64,000 nucleotides of DNA, from assembly GCF_014640295.1 (NCBI RefSeq), contig NZ_BMGR01000016.1, positions 1 through 64,000 on the forward strand, written 5' to 3'. Below, one piece after another: positions 39,061 to 47,905 of this stretch. The notes under the pieces are model-generated. The model was not told the DNA's origin. It ran no database searches and worked only from the letters and a program-made list of their open reading frames with translations. The first letter of the stretch is position 1, and the number at the start of each line of letters is the position of its first letter. The DNA comes from Paenibacillus abyssi (lineage in GTDB: Bacteria; Bacillota; Bacilli; Paenibacillales; Paenibacillaceae). Made by a program: the position numbers and the translations under genes.

Positions 39061-39498
39061 CTATCCTTGCCCTATAACCGAAGCTTTGCGGACACCATCC
39101 TGCTGCCTGATCGCATCGATCAGCGCGGACAACGGCTGGGCCATCAGCGACGTGTCCACCGAAATAACTACATTAGCCAAGCCTTGCAGCGGGATACTCT
39201 GGTGAATGGTCAGCACATTGCCCTCCGTGCCGGCCACTAATCCGAGCACTTTGGATAATACGCCGGAGCGGTGCTCCAGATCCATCGAAATCGTTACAAT
39301 TCGCTCACGCTCTAAATGATTCAGCGCATAGATGCCGTCCTTGTACTTATAGAACGCGCTGCGGCTTAAACCGACGCGCTCTGCGGCTTCATGAACCGTA
39401 GCCGCCTCCCCGCGCTGCAGCATGTCCTTTGCCTGAATGGTTTTCACTATCGCTTCAGGCAAAATGTCCTCTCGGACGACATAATAACGTTCTGTCAT
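39061..39498 (-). CDS. pheB: ACT domain protein PheB (UPF0735)
   Basis: 145 residues. An N-terminal helix-turn-helix-like part (HEAAERVGLSRSAFYKYKDGI) precedes a C-terminal ACT domain (HRSGVLSKVLGLVAGTEGNVLTIHQSIPLQG). Such proteins are probably amino-acid-responsive regulators, but the target is unknown. GGAGGACGATTG precedes the ATG. It stood directly after obg before the IS insertion, as in Bacillus. Confidence 0.92.
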   Translation of the reverse strand: MTERYYVVREDILPEAIVKTIQAKDMLQRGEAATVHEAAERVGLSRSAFYKYKDGIYALNHLERERIVTISMDLEHRSGVLSKVLGLVAGTEGNVLTIHQSIPLQGLANVVISVDTSLMAQPLSALIDAIRQQDGVRKASVIGQG

Positions 39499-39643
39499 CA
39501 ATCGTCCTCCTATGAAAGACAAATGTTTTCCTATAGTGGACATTATATCGAAATCAAGCCCATTGAGCAATAGGCATCATGAAAAAAGTTCAAACTCTAT
39601 TACACCCCATCGCAGCCAATTAAGGTAAATTATTGAAAATCCG

Positions 39644-39670
39644 CACAAAAAAAGCTCCCGTGGGAGCTGG
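39644..39670 (-). terminator. Terminator hairpin now separated from obg by the IS element
   Basis: The perfect hairpin AGCTCCC-AC-GGGAGCT is followed by TTTTTTTGTGC on the minus strand. It lies between the IS left end and pheB and was probably the spo0B-obg terminator before insertion. Confidence 0.8.
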
Positions 39671-39705
39671 TCAAGACCCCATTTAGCGGACATTGAAAAA
39701 AACAC

Positions 39706-40590
39706 CTATGCTACAAGCTGGCGCCGGTACTCTATCGGCGTCAGCTTTTTTAGTTTTCTTTGTGGTCTAGCCTCGTTATAAAATTTGATGTACGACTCGA
39801 TTCGTCTTTGTGCCTCTTCAATAGTTCGTATATCATAGAGGTAGAGCCCTTCCGTTTTGAGATGCGAGAAGAAGCTCTCCATTGAGGCGTTGTCATGACA
39901 ATTGCCTCTGCGTGACATGCTGATTTGGGTGCCAGCCTGTGGCAGCATGTCGTGGTAAGCGTGAGACGTGTACTGGAATCCTTGATCGCTGTGAACGATC
40001 AACCCAGTCACGTCTTTTTGCTTTTCAAATGCCTTCTCGAATGTCCTTAATACGAGTTGATTGTCGTTACGTAGACCCAACTGGTAAGCAACGATTTCGT
40101 TATTGAATAAATCTTTAATGGCGGATAGGTACAACCAGGAATCCGCGACTCGATACTGCGTGATGTCTGTTACCCATTTTTGATTGGGTTTCTCCGCCTG
40201 AAAATCCCTTTTCAGCAGATTTTCTCCTACGCGCTCACCCGTAGTCGATTCGTAGTTACAACGGTGCTTACGCCGGATTTTAGAGCGTATCCCGAGCTCC
40301 TGCATAAGCCGCAGAACCTTCTTATGATTGATCCACAAGCCATGTTCTTGGAGAAGAAAGAGTTGAAGCTGTCTATATCCATATCTGCCGTCATACTTCG
40401 CATATAAGGCTTGAATCAGTGCCTTAAGCTCTTTGTCACGATCCACTGATTTACGCTTTAAGTAAGCGTAATAACCGCTACGTGAGACCTTAAACAACTT
40501 GCATAGTTCGGCTACTCCGTAAGATTCTGTTGCCTGTTCAATGGCCCTGTACTTTTGGCACGCACCTCCTGCATCCAGATTTTCAAACAC
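39706..40590 (-). CDS. IS3-family transposase OrfB (integrase catalytic domain)
   Basis: About 294 codons. An HTH_21-like N-terminus (SRSGYYAYLKRK) is followed by the DDE integrase core: Asp in WVTDITQY, Asp in VHSDQGFQYTS, and Glu in MESFFSHLKTE. It is made as an OrfAB fusion by -1 frameshifting from orfA at A AAA AAG (40596-40590); the frame's GTG at 40590 sits in that site and is not a real start. Confidence 0.93.
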   Translation of the reverse strand: MFENLDAGGACQKYRAIEQATESYGVAELCKLFKVSRSGYYAYLKRKSVDRDKELKALIQALYAKYDGRYGYRQLQLFLLQEHGLWINHKKVLRLMQELGIRSKIRRKHRCNYESTTGERVGENLLKRDFQAEKPNQKWVTDITQYRVADSWLYLSAIKDLFNNEIVAYQLGLRNDNQLVLRTFEKAFEKQKDVTGLIVHSDQGFQYTSHAYHDMLPQAGTQISMSRRGNCHDNASMESFFSHLKTEGLYLYDIRTIEEAQRRIESYIKFYNEARPQRKLKKLTPIEYRRQLVA

Positions 40591-40856
40591 TTTTTTAGCA
40601 TATCGTTCTCACGTTTAAGGCTTTGGATGTGACGGTTCTCATCGACATATTTTTCTTGTCGGCCACGACGATCCAGCAGACCAAACTCGCCTAACTTCCG
40701 ATATTTCCTCATCCATATCTTCATACGATCTTTGTCTGCTATCCCTAAGTGTTCGATGATCTTGCGATACGTCCAACCCTCCTCTAAGTGCAATCTAATT
40801 GCCTCAACTCTAACCTCATGCGTGTAACGTATAAACTTCTGTCCCTTTACTGCCAT
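40512..40856 (-). CDS. IS3-family transposase OrfA
   Basis: 114 residues. An N-terminal helix-turn-helix (EVRVEAIRLHLEEGWTYRKIIEHLGI) and a C-terminal leucine-zipper-like part (IQSLKRENDMLKKCLK) are typical of IS3 OrfA. It overlaps orfB by 79 nt and contains the frameshift heptamer near codon 87. Confidence 0.92.
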   Translation of the reverse strand: MAVKGQKFIRYTHEVRVEAIRLHLEEGWTYRKIIEHLGIADKDRMKIWMRKYRKLGEFGLLDRRGRQEKYVDENRHIQSLKRENDMLKKCLKIWMQEVRAKSTGPLNRQQNLTE

Positions 40857-40946
40857 GAAAAAGCACCCCCTAGAATTTCATCGGTTAAACCAGGGGTTTA
40901 ATCCAATGTCCATTCTAAGGGGTGCACTTCAAGCTAAATATTTCTG

Positions 40947-42269
40947 TTATTCGTAGATATAGTCACTGCCTTCAAAGAATTCAAAGCCGTAATCGCCGAT
41001 GCGGACCAGGTCGCCATCCTTTGCGCCGGCCTTGCGAAGGGCTGCATCGACACCCATCTTACGCATAATGCGCGCGAAACGCATGACCTCATCATACGAG
41101 TTCAGGTTCGTCCGTTTGATGAACTTTTCGATATTCGGGCTCTCAACAACGTAGATCCCTTCATCAAAATGAACGGTAAAGGAATCATCGTCTTTTTTCT
41201 CGAATTTGTATACTTTCCGTTCTTCGACATCCTTCACTTCCTCAACGAGCGGCATTTCCTGTACTGTATCAAGCAGATCAGCCGCTTTATACAGCAGCTC
41301 CTGAATGCCCTGCTTCGTCAAAGATGAGATCGGAATAATCTCATACGCCTTATCCCCGTCCATCTGCTCCAGCTGTTCCTTGAAAAACGCCAGTTGGTCA
41401 GCCGCATCCGGCATGTCCATCTTGTTAGCCGCGATGATCTGCGGACGCTCAGCCAGCTTCTCGTTATATTGTACGAGCTCTTCATTAATTTTTATCCAAT
41501 CATCGAATGGATCCCGGCCCTCCGAGCCTGCCATATCAACGACATGGATAATGACGCGTGTCCGTTCCACGTGACGCAAAAATTCATGTCCCAGCCCTAC
41601 CCCTTCGTGAGCGCCTTCGATGAGTCCCGGCAAATCTGCCATCACAAAGCTTCGGCCATCACCCACATCGACAACGCCCAGATTAGGCGTAATGGTCGTA
41701 AAATGATAAGCGCCAATCTTCGGCTTAGCCGCCGATACGACCGAAAGCAACGTTGATTTGCCCACGCTGGGAAAGCCGACCAAACCGACGTCTGCCATCA
41801 CCTTCAGCTCCAGGACGATCCAGCGCTCTTCGCCCTCTTCCCCATTCTCGGAAATATAGGGCGCCGGATTATTAGGTGTCGCAAACCGGATATTGCCTCT
41901 TCCGCCGCGCCCGCCGCGGGCCACAACTACCTCTTGGCCATGCCTTGTCATATCTGCGATGATCTCCTGTGAATCATCATCGATGATAACGGTGCCCGGC
42001 GGAATCCGCACGACCATATTTTCCGCGCCTGCGCCGTGCATGCCCTTGGGCTTGCCCTTCTCTCCGCGCGGCGCTTTGAAGTGCTTCTGGTAACGAAAAT
42101 CCATCAGCGTGCGGAGCCCTTCATCCACGCGAAAGATGATGTCCGCGCCCTTGCCGCCGTCACCGCCGGCCGGACCGCCTTCCGGCACGTACAGTTCTCT
42201 CCGGAAGGAAACGATGCCATCGCCGCCATTTCCGCCTTTTACAAATATCTTTGCCTTGTCTACAAACAT
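40947..42269 (-). CDS. obg: GTPase Obg/CgtA
   Basis: 440 residues. A Gly-rich Obg fold fills the first 160 residues, then the G domain with G1 [10 protein letters not shown]3 DLPGLIEGA and G4 ANKMD, then a C-terminal OCT domain. It acts in 50S assembly and couples growth to sporulation and (p)ppGpp. It overlaps spo0B by 10 nt. The IS3 element lies 18 nt past its stop, so its transcript now runs into the IS. Confidence 0.97.
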   Translation of the reverse strand: MFVDKAKIFVKGGNGGDGIVSFRRELYVPEGGPAGGDGGKGADIIFRVDEGLRTLMDFRYQKHFKAPRGEKGKPKGMHGAGAENMVVRIPPGTVIIDDDSQEIIADMTRHGQEVVVARGGRGGRGNIRFATPNNPAPYISENGEEGEERWIVLELKVMADVGLVGFPSVGKSTLLSVVSAAKPKIGAYHFTTITPNLGVVDVGDGRSFVMADLPGLIEGAHEGVGLGHEFLRHVERTRVIIHVVDMAGSEGRDPFDDWIKINEELVQYNEKLAERPQIIAANKMDMPDAADQLAFFKEQLEQMDGDKAYEIIPISSLTKQGIQELLYKAADLLDTVQEMPLVEEVKDVEERKVYKFEKKDDDSFTVHFDEGIYVVESPNIEKFIKRTNLNSYDEVMRFARIMRKMGVDAALRKAGAKDGDLVRIGDYGFEFFEGSDYIYE

Positions 42270-43021
42270 GATGTTCCTCCGTTCAGCCTGCGCAATTCAG
42301 CCTGCAGTTTAACCCTCGTCATCAGCGGATCCATGCTGATGGGCTGCAGGGGAGACCCCGCAAGCTTTTCTTTGAATTGGCGATATAATTCTTCACTTGC
42401 ATTCAGCTCGCCTTGAAACTCGAAATCAACGGACAATGCGCGTTCATCCGCATTGATGGTCACAATCAGCTTGGGCGCATCTCCCCATTTTGGCTTGATC
42501 CCAAAGCGATAAGCATTAATCAGTCCGATTAATGTATCCGATACTTTATCCGCTTGAAGCGGCAGCTCGGATAGATTCAATTCCCCATTCACGACAACTT
42601 CTAATTGAAGCGTTTGAGAGCCCGTTCGTAAGGAATGGAAGAATAATACGAGTGAAGGGATACCCAGCTTTGAAATACGGCTTTCCATTACCATCCGTTC
42701 CCTTATTTTCTCCACGTATTGAATGATTTTATCCGGTTTGTTCATTCGGATGTAGCCATACAGAACCTGTAAATCATTCATCCAGTCATGGCGATGATGA
42801 TTTAATGTGTGAATCGCCGTCTGCTGCAGCGCATGGATCGAACGTTCCAATCGAATAGACTGCTCCTTCTTCTCAAGGCTTATCCACAATGCCGCTGCCG
42901 AAGCAATCCATACTATAAAAAGAATAGGAGTCCATAATGCTCCTCCCCATATGAATAGAGCCGTTGCAGGGATGATGACCGATACTGCAGCAGCTGCTTT
43001 TACCGTACGTAAGCGAACCAT
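42260..43021 (-). CDS. spo0B: Sporulation phosphotransferase Spo0B-like
   Basis: 253 residues. The phosphoryl-accepting His is in [12 protein letters not shown], followed by the helical hairpin dimerisation region and an ATPase-like C-terminal domain. Spo0B passes phosphate from Spo0F to Spo0A. Unlike the soluble Bacillus protein, this one has two hydrophobic segments in residues about 8-45, suggesting membrane attachment. The start at 43021 has GGGGATTGTAGG upstream; the longer frame lacks support. Position before obg is the classical spo0B-obg operon. Confidence 0.88.
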   Translation of the reverse strand: MVRLRTVKAAAAVSVIIPATALFIWGGALWTPILFIVWIASAAALWISLEKKEQSIRLERSIHALQQTAIHTLNHHRHDWMNDLQVLYGYIRMNKPDKIIQYVEKIRERMVMESRISKLGIPSLVLFFHSLRTGSQTLQLEVVVNGELNLSELPLQADKVSDTLIGLINAYRFGIKPKWGDAPKLIVTINADERALSVDFEFQGELNASEELYRQFKEKLAGSPLQPISMDPLMTRVKLQAELRRLNGGTSCL

Positions 43022-43141
43022 CCTACAATCCCCGTTTCCTGAGCATTCCCAACCTTTAACAGTATAGCATGGAAGCAGTGAAAGGTCATCTGCCACGTAC
43101 TTACATTAATCGTCATAAATTGACAACCGTATGCCCGCTCT

Positions 43142-43182
43142 ATTCAAAAAAACAACCCCAGCCCGATTCGGGCTGGGGTACC
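43142..43182 (-). terminator. Terminator of rplU-prp-rpmA
   Basis: The hairpin ACCCCAGCCC / GGGCTGGGGT followed by TGTTTTTTTG on the minus strand ends the ribosomal-protein operon just before spo0B. Confidence 0.88.
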
Positions 43183-43191
43183 TATTCCATA

Positions 43192-43503
43192 TTAAACTTC
43201 TACAGCTGCGGCAACCGGTGCAACATCAACCGGATACACGCTTACTTTCTTACGATCGCGGCCCCAGCGTTCAAACTTCACAACGCCTTCCACTTTCGCA
43301 AACAATGTGTCATCTTTACCGATGCCCACGTTGTTGCCTGGGTGGATCTTCGTTCCGCGTTGACGCACGAGGATGCTGCCTGCAGTAACGGCTTGACCGT
43401 CTGCACGTTTAGCGCCGAGTCGTTTCGATTGGCTGTCACGACCGTTCTTCGTGGAACCTACCCCTTTTTTGGAAGCAAAAAGCTGAAGATTCAGTTTCAA
43501 CAT
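43192..43503 (-). CDS. rpmA: 50S ribosomal protein L27
   Basis: 103 residues. The N-terminus [14 protein letters not shown] contains the Firmicute-specific extension, which Prp removes after Phe9 to expose the residues that reach the peptidyl-transferase centre. The body ([32 protein letters not shown]) is typical. The longer frame to 43665 is not a gene. Confidence 0.98.
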   Translation of the reverse strand: MLKLNLQLFASKKGVGSTKNGRDSQSKRLGAKRADGQAVTAGSILVRQRGTKIHPGNNVGIGKDDTLFAKVEGVVKFERWGRDRKKVSVYPVDVAPVAAAVEV

Positions 43504-43520
43504 GGTTGTCCCCTCCTTTA

Positions 43521-43856
43521 CTAAACCGATTGTTCTTGAATGACGACAAATTTGCCGTACGATTGTTGAATGCTCTCCAGCATGACAATCATTGATTCCA
43601 ACAGCAGCTGAACTTGAGCGTCGACGGCAGGATCTCCCGCTTCCGGCACTTCGGATTGCAGCCAACCGTTCTTCATCGTTGCTGGAAGCTCTATGCCGGT
43701 CAGAGCCTCAACGGAATTAACCGTACCGACTGAAACAGCAGATACTCCCGCACAGACAATATCTTTGCCCGGTTTGGCATATTTGGCATGTCCTTCAATC
43801 GAAAACGATACAATTCGCCGGTCTGACTGGCGCCGCACAATCTTAACCGATATCAT
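43521..43856 (-). CDS. prp: Ribosomal-processing cysteine protease Prp
   Basis: 111 residues. The catalytic His is in IEGHAKYA and the Cys in DIVCAGVSA. It cleaves the L27 N-terminal extension and is essential in Staphylococcus. It lies between rplU and rpmA, the conserved order. Confidence 0.95.
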   Translation of the reverse strand: MISVKIVRRQSDRRIVSFSIEGHAKYAKPGKDIVCAGVSAVSVGTVNSVEALTGIELPATMKNGWLQSEVPEAGDPAVDAQVQLLLESMIVMLESIQQSYGKFVVIQEQSV

Positions 43857-43867
43857 GAGCTGTCCTC

Positions 43868-44179
43868 TTAAGCTTGGATCTTGCCGATCGTCACTTTCGT
43901 GTACGGTTGACGATGTCCTTGCTTACGACGATAGTTCTTTTTCGCTTTGTATTTGTAAACGATGATTTTTTGGCCTTTACCGTGCTTCTCGACTGTAGCG
44001 GATACGCTAGCGCCGGAAACAACCGGAGTGCCAGTCACAAGACCTTCGCTGTTCGATACGGCCAAAACACGATCAAACGTTACGGAATCGCCTTCGTTTA
44101 CGTCGAGCTTCTCAATGAACAATACATCGCCTTCTTGAACTTTGTATTGCTTGCCGCCAGTTTCAATAATTGCGTACAT
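43868..44179 (-). CDS. rplU: 50S ribosomal protein L21
   Basis: 103 residues. Contains [18 protein letters not shown] and the C-terminal [19 protein letters not shown] motif. First gene of rplU-prp-rpmA, with a strong GAGGAGG ribosome-binding site. Confidence 0.98.
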   Translation of the reverse strand: MYAIIETGGKQYKVQEGDVLFIEKLDVNEGDSVTFDRVLAVSNSEGLVTGTPVVSGASVSATVEKHGKGQKIIVYKYKAKKNYRRKQGHRQPYTKVTIGKIQA

Positions 44180-44302
44180 AGTTGGTGCACCTCCTCATGT
44201 CTAAGACTCGCCTAATGCAAGGTGGCGAATGCAGAGCAAACGCGCTTGCTACCCGATTGGAGCGGTTGTAGCATGTATAGCAAAAAAGCACTAGACACAC
44301 AC
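44180..44302 (-). promoter_or_regulatory. Probable L21 leader (rplU 5' UTR structure)
   Basis: About 120 nt of leader between promoter and rplU contains several stem-forming pieces (for example GCTACAACCGCTCC..GGGTAGC). In Bacilli this place holds the autoregulatory L21 leader RNA. The exact fold was not computed. Confidence 0.5.
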
Positions 44303-44308
44303 TCGAAG

Positions 44309-44337
44309 ATTTTAACACATTTTCGACAGTAGTTCAA
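44309..44337 (-). promoter_or_regulatory. Sigma-A promoter of rplU operon
   Basis: TTGAAC (44337-44332) and TAAAAT (44314-44309) are separated by 17 nt. Transcription starts near 44302. Confidence 0.82.
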
Positions 44338-44351
44338 GGAGAAGATCACAT

Positions 44352-45611
44352 TTATCGCGTTCGGGCTTGCAAACCAATGAAAATCTTCCCTTTTCCCTTA
44401 CATATGCTGCAGGGCTCAACCCATTGGCCCACAATGCTTTCCCGCGCTTTTTTGCGCGTCATTTCAAGCAACCCGAGCCTTGTCCAGCCAAGCACATGGC
44501 ATTTCGTGCGATCAACGCGCACAAGCTGCTCCAGCCGGCGCTTCACCTCATCCCGGTGCTGCTCCAGCTCCATATCGATAAAATCGATAATGATAATGCC
44601 GCCGATATCCCGAAGCCTCAGCAATCTCGCGATTTCCTCCGCTGCCTCCATATTCGTGCGGAATACGGTATCCTCCAGATCTTGATGCCCGGTAAATTTT
44701 CCGGTATTTACATCGATCACAGTTAACGCTTCCGTCTGATCCCATGCGAGATCCCCGCCGCTCGCAAGCGTAATTCGATGATCAAATGCTTTATTAAGCT
44801 GCTCATGTACGCCAAACACCGCGAATAGATCAGCAGACGCCCTCTCCTTAAATAAACGGACGCGCGTTTCGAGCTGCGGCGCCATTTGCCGAATCCACCT
44901 GAGCGACTCTTCGAAAATCCCGTCATCGTTAATCCAAATTTCGTCGGTTTCCGGTGTCAGCATATCGCGGAACATTCGCTGCAGCAGCCCCGCTTCACTA
45001 TGAAGCTCAGCCGGAGCAGCCGCTTCTTCCGCAGCGGCAATCAGCTGTTTCCACAATTCCCGCCTGCTCTGGCAATCCTGCCGCAGCGCATCGGCATCGA
45101 CCTTTTCAGCCGCCGTTCTTAGAATAACCCCTTCTCCGCTTTCGCACATTTCCTCGCCGATCACCCTCAGGCGCATGCGCTCCTGTTCCGATCCGATTCT
45201 TTTGGACACGCCGACATAGTCAGCATGAGGCATATAGACGAGGTACCGTCCAGGCAGAGAATAGTGGGTCGTTACCCGGGCCCCTTTACCGCCAAGCGGT
45301 TCTTTCATCACCTGTACAATTAATTCCTGCCCGGGATGCAGCACCTCGCTGATGGATGGTTTTGCTTGCGGCTGTTTCTCCAGATTTGGGTGCAATACGT
45401 CATCGATGTATAAAAATGCGTTCTTCCCTTGTCCGATATCCACGAATGCGGCCTGCATGCCGGGCAGCACATTGACGACACGCCCTTTATAAACATTACC
45501 GACCCACTTCCTGTCAGAGGACCGTTCCATATAAAACTCGATTAACTTCCCGTTTTCCAGCACAGCGGTTTGCGTCAGATTCGGCTCACCATGCAGTAAC
45601 ATTTGCTTCAT
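44352..45611 (-). CDS. rng: Ribonuclease E/G family protein
   Basis: 419 residues. An S1-like domain (GNVYKGRVVNVLPGMQAAFVDIG) is followed by the catalytic domain with the metal Asp residues in VIDVNTGKF and IIIIDFIDM. The zinc-link CSICKGKG (CxxC) sits near the C-terminus. It is the short RNase G-type form without the scaffold tail. Bacillus lacks this enzyme. The ribosome-binding site (GGCAGGTG) is weak. It follows spoIVFB by 42 nt. Confidence 0.93.
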   Translation of the reverse strand: MKQMLLHGEPNLTQTAVLENGKLIEFYMERSSDRKWVGNVYKGRVVNVLPGMQAAFVDIGQGKNAFLYIDDVLHPNLEKQPQAKPSISEVLHPGQELIVQVMKEPLGGKGARVTTHYSLPGRYLVYMPHADYVGVSKRIGSEQERMRLRVIGEEMCESGEGVILRTAAEKVDADALRQDCQSRRELWKQLIAAAEEAAAPAELHSEAGLLQRMFRDMLTPETDEIWINDDGIFEESLRWIRQMAPQLETRVRLFKERASADLFAVFGVHEQLNKAFDHRITLASGGDLAWDQTEALTVIDVNTGKFTGHQDLEDTVFRTNMEAAEEIARLLRLRDIGGIIIIDFIDMELEQHRDEVKRRLEQLVRVDRTKCHVLGWTRLGLLEMTRKKARESIVGQWVEPCSICKGKGKIFIGLQARTR

Positions 45612-45653
45612 CGCTTTGAATCACCTGCCCAGATCGGCTTTGTTGAGTCTATT

Positions 45654-46529
45654 TTACCTGAAAAGCTCATGAACTGCACTTCCGGCTTTGCCATGGATCA
45701 AAAAACCATCAACGACTCTCTCCTCCGGCAGGACGGCGACAATCGCCCCCCTCTCGCCCATGACATAAATTAGATGATATCTCTCCTTCATAAAAAGCCG
45801 CAGTATCGCGTGGACCGTGTTATGTCCGGTCACAACAATTGGCTGTGCCAATGCCCCCTGCCACACTCTGTTGGCTGCCGCCTGCTCCCTCCGCATCAAA
45901 AAGCGAACAAAGATATAGGGTACATTGCGAAGATAGGTCCAATTGGACACAAATAAAAAGATGCCGATCGTAAGCACATTCATCTGAATGCCAGTTGGCC
46001 ATCCTATAACCAGTGCATAAATGACCATAGACGCACTGAACAGCAGGCTGATTCGTGCGCCCCATACAAGCGTTATATGGAAAGGGATCCGGTAGCTTAA
46101 TAGCGCCTGCAGCAATTTCCCTCCGTCAAGCGGCAATACAGGAAGCAGATTAAACAATCCGATCATCATATTGGCCTGCACGAAATGCTCTGACCACTCG
46201 GAAGACAAGCCCCCCCATTGTCCAAGGGCGAATGCAGCAGCAGCCATCCAGCCGTTTTGCAGCGGTCCGGCAGCTGCGATGAACATTTCTTCCTTTGCCG
46301 GAATATAGCCGGCTTCTTCAATCTCGGCTACTCCGCCAAAGGGCAGCAGCTTTACCTCCCTGACGGTCCAGCCGAGCCCTCTGGCTGCGAGGACATGCCC
46401 AAGCTCATGGACGATAACAATCGCAAACAAGGTGATGAGCTCGATAAAATACCCCGTAACCACTGATGCGAGCATAACAAGCACGAATAATGGATGAATC
46501 GACCAGATAATCCCTTTCCATCTAATCAA
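45654..46529 (-). CDS. spoIVFB: Stage IV sporulation site-2 protease SpoIVFB (M50)
   Basis: 291 residues, close to the Bacillus length of 288. The zinc motif HELGH is in helix 2 and the third ligand is in NLLPVLPLDGG. A CBS-like C-terminal domain begins near QPIVVTGHNTVHAIL. It cleaves pro-sigma-K in the mother cell. The start at TTG 46529 (reading Met-Ile-Arg-Trp-Lys-Gly) overlaps the spoIVFA stop by 8 nt and gives the usual N-terminus. An ATG at 46604 would add 25 residues from inside spoIVFA and seems less likely. Confidence 0.88.
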   Translation of the reverse strand: MIRWKGIIWSIHPLFVLVMLASVVTGYFIELITLFAIVIVHELGHVLAARGLGWTVREVKLLPFGGVAEIEEAGYIPAKEEMFIAAAGPLQNGWMAAAAFALGQWGGLSSEWSEHFVQANMMIGLFNLLPVLPLDGGKLLQALLSYRIPFHITLVWGARISLLFSASMVIYALVIGWPTGIQMNVLTIGIFLFVSNWTYLRNVPYIFVRFLMRREQAAANRVWQGALAQPIVVTGHNTVHAILRLFMKERYHLIYVMGERGAIVAVLPEERVVDGFLIHGKAGSAVHELFR

Positions 46530-47400
46530 ATGGAACCACGCCCGTCGGATCCACGTAACGATCGTTTTCCTTGACTGCAAAGAACAATAAGCTTGGCCTT
46601 TCATCCGTGGCCGGCATCAGCTTCCCAATTACTTGGCCGGCTTCCACCCAATCATTCTGTGCCACATCGGCTTGTTCAAGTCTGCTGTATACGGTCACCC
46701 GTTTATTCGCATGTTGAATGACGACCGTTTCACCGGTAGCCTCATCATAGGACACAAGCAGCACTCTGCCCGTCTCGACAGCGCTAACCTCCGCTTCGGA
46801 TGGCGCCGCGACTTCAACTCCGCTTAACAGCTCTGCAAAAGTTCTGACAATCACGCCATCTTGGACCGGAACGACTATCGGCAGTTTAATAATCCCGTTC
46901 ACCCGTTCCGCCGTTTGCTCTTTACTCCCGAAAATCGGTATAAATGCCGGCGAACCGGCAAACCTGTTCTGATACCAGGCAGCGGCCGCTTCAAAGTCCA
47001 TCTCATTGGTTAATGCATCCGCTACAAATAGTTGACCGCTCTTTGCCCAAGGCATGTCCAATTGGAACATTCCCCACACCGAAGCGAACATCATTAAGCC
47101 TATGAACAGCTTGAGCCTTAATTCACTCCGTACCTTCTGCCAATCCGGTCCGTCATCGAACATTCGGCGAGGCGGCTCATCAAACGGTACATCCGCCCTT
47201 CCCCACCCCATCCATGGCTTGGACTGCTGTTTCCACATCCATTCGGGATCCTGGTCCAGATGCTGGCTTAGATTGTTTGAAGGCACTCTCTCCTGCAGGC
47301 TCTCGACCTGATTAGAAGAAGAGAGCGGCCCTGAGGTTTGCCGGGCTATTTTTTTTATGCGCTCATGCCGGCGCTGCCGTATGTTATCCTTAATCTCCAT
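46522..47400 (-). CDS. spoIVFA: Stage IV sporulation protein FA (M23-like, SpoIVFB inhibitor)
   Basis: 292 residues. A cytoplasmic part rich in Arg/Gln/Trp precedes one helix (LRLKLFIGLMMFASVWGMF, about residues 110-130). The extracytoplasmic LytM/M23-like domain ends with ETVVIQHANKRVTVYSRLEQADV and LLFFAVKEND. In Bacillus, SpoIVFA holds SpoIVFB inactive until cleaved by SpoIVB. GGGGGAAACGGCG precedes the ATG. Confidence 0.88.
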   Translation of the reverse strand: MEIKDNIRQRRHERIKKIARQTSGPLSSSNQVESLQERVPSNNLSQHLDQDPEWMWKQQSKPWMGWGRADVPFDEPPRRMFDDGPDWQKVRSELRLKLFIGLMMFASVWGMFQLDMPWAKSGQLFVADALTNEMDFEAAAAWYQNRFAGSPAFIPIFGSKEQTAERVNGIIKLPIVVPVQDGVIVRTFAELLSGVEVAAPSEAEVSAVETGRVLLVSYDEATGETVVIQHANKRVTVYSRLEQADVAQNDWVEAGQVIGKLMPATDERPSLLFFAVKENDRYVDPTGVVPFD

Positions 47401-47513
47401 CGCCGTTTCCCCCATCCCTCTCAAGGCCGTCAAATTCCACTCGACGCCTGAAGAGCTTGTTCACTAATGTCTATGAAGAGAACGGCTCGATTATGTTTTG
47501 CACAAGCAAAAAA

Positions 47514-47896
47514 GGTGCTGTTCCATAAGTCATCGATGATGATGATGGATAGCCCCTTTCTCTTAAAAGCTTTGGTTTTACCGCATTCACTGCGCAGTCG
47601 AATGTTCTTCCGATCGCCGACGCTTCTCCAGAATCATTCGATCCGCTTCGTTTAGGCGTAACCGTTTCTTTCCTAAAAACAAAAAAGAAACCTTTCCTTG
47701 TTAACATGTAAGTACGACCAAACATGAACAAAAGAGAGGCTTCTTTTATACATCGAATACCATGAACAGCTTACTTTGCCTATGGAAACTGCAGGAAGAT
47801 ATCCCCGAAAACCATCTCGTCCGCGTCATCAATGATGCCGTCAAAGCATGGAGTATCTCCGCCATAAACAAATGGCAAGCGAGCGATTGAAGAGTG
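47514..47896 (+). pseudogene. IS1182-family relic with internal deletion
   Basis: The left boundary GGTGCTGTTCCATAAGTCA (47514-47532) looks like a degenerate IS1182-type terminal repeat. From about 47770 the plus strand reads the transposase N-terminus in two frames (EQLTLPM, then DIPENHLVRVINDAVK). After AAAGC it jumps, in a third frame, to MEYLRHKQMASERLKSED, which resembles the C-terminal part of the same transposases. The central several hundred codons and the right end are missing. It fills the gap between spoIVFA and rodA and encodes nothing functional. No other gene is seen in 47401-47905. Confidence 0.7.
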
Positions 47897-47905
47897 AAGA
47901 CTTAA

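Larger units (their letters stand above)
39674..40928 (-). mobile_element. IS3 family (IS150-type) insertion sequence, apparently intact
   Basis: About 1.25 kb. Imperfect terminal inverted repeats are visible: ACCCCATTTAGCGGACATTG at the left and, on the other strand at the right, GCACCCCTTAGAATGGACATTG. TCAAG occurs immediately outside both ends (39671-39675 and 40929-40933), a candidate 3-5-bp target duplication; exact boundaries are uncertain by a few bases. The two overlapping frames and the slippery site are intact. It is inserted between obg and its former terminator, in the same orientation as the host operon. Confidence 0.88.

Noticed and set aside
47467-47655. Short frames on both strands between spoIVFA and rodA
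   Set aside because: They lie in the degenerate left end of the IS1182 relic and show no similarity.
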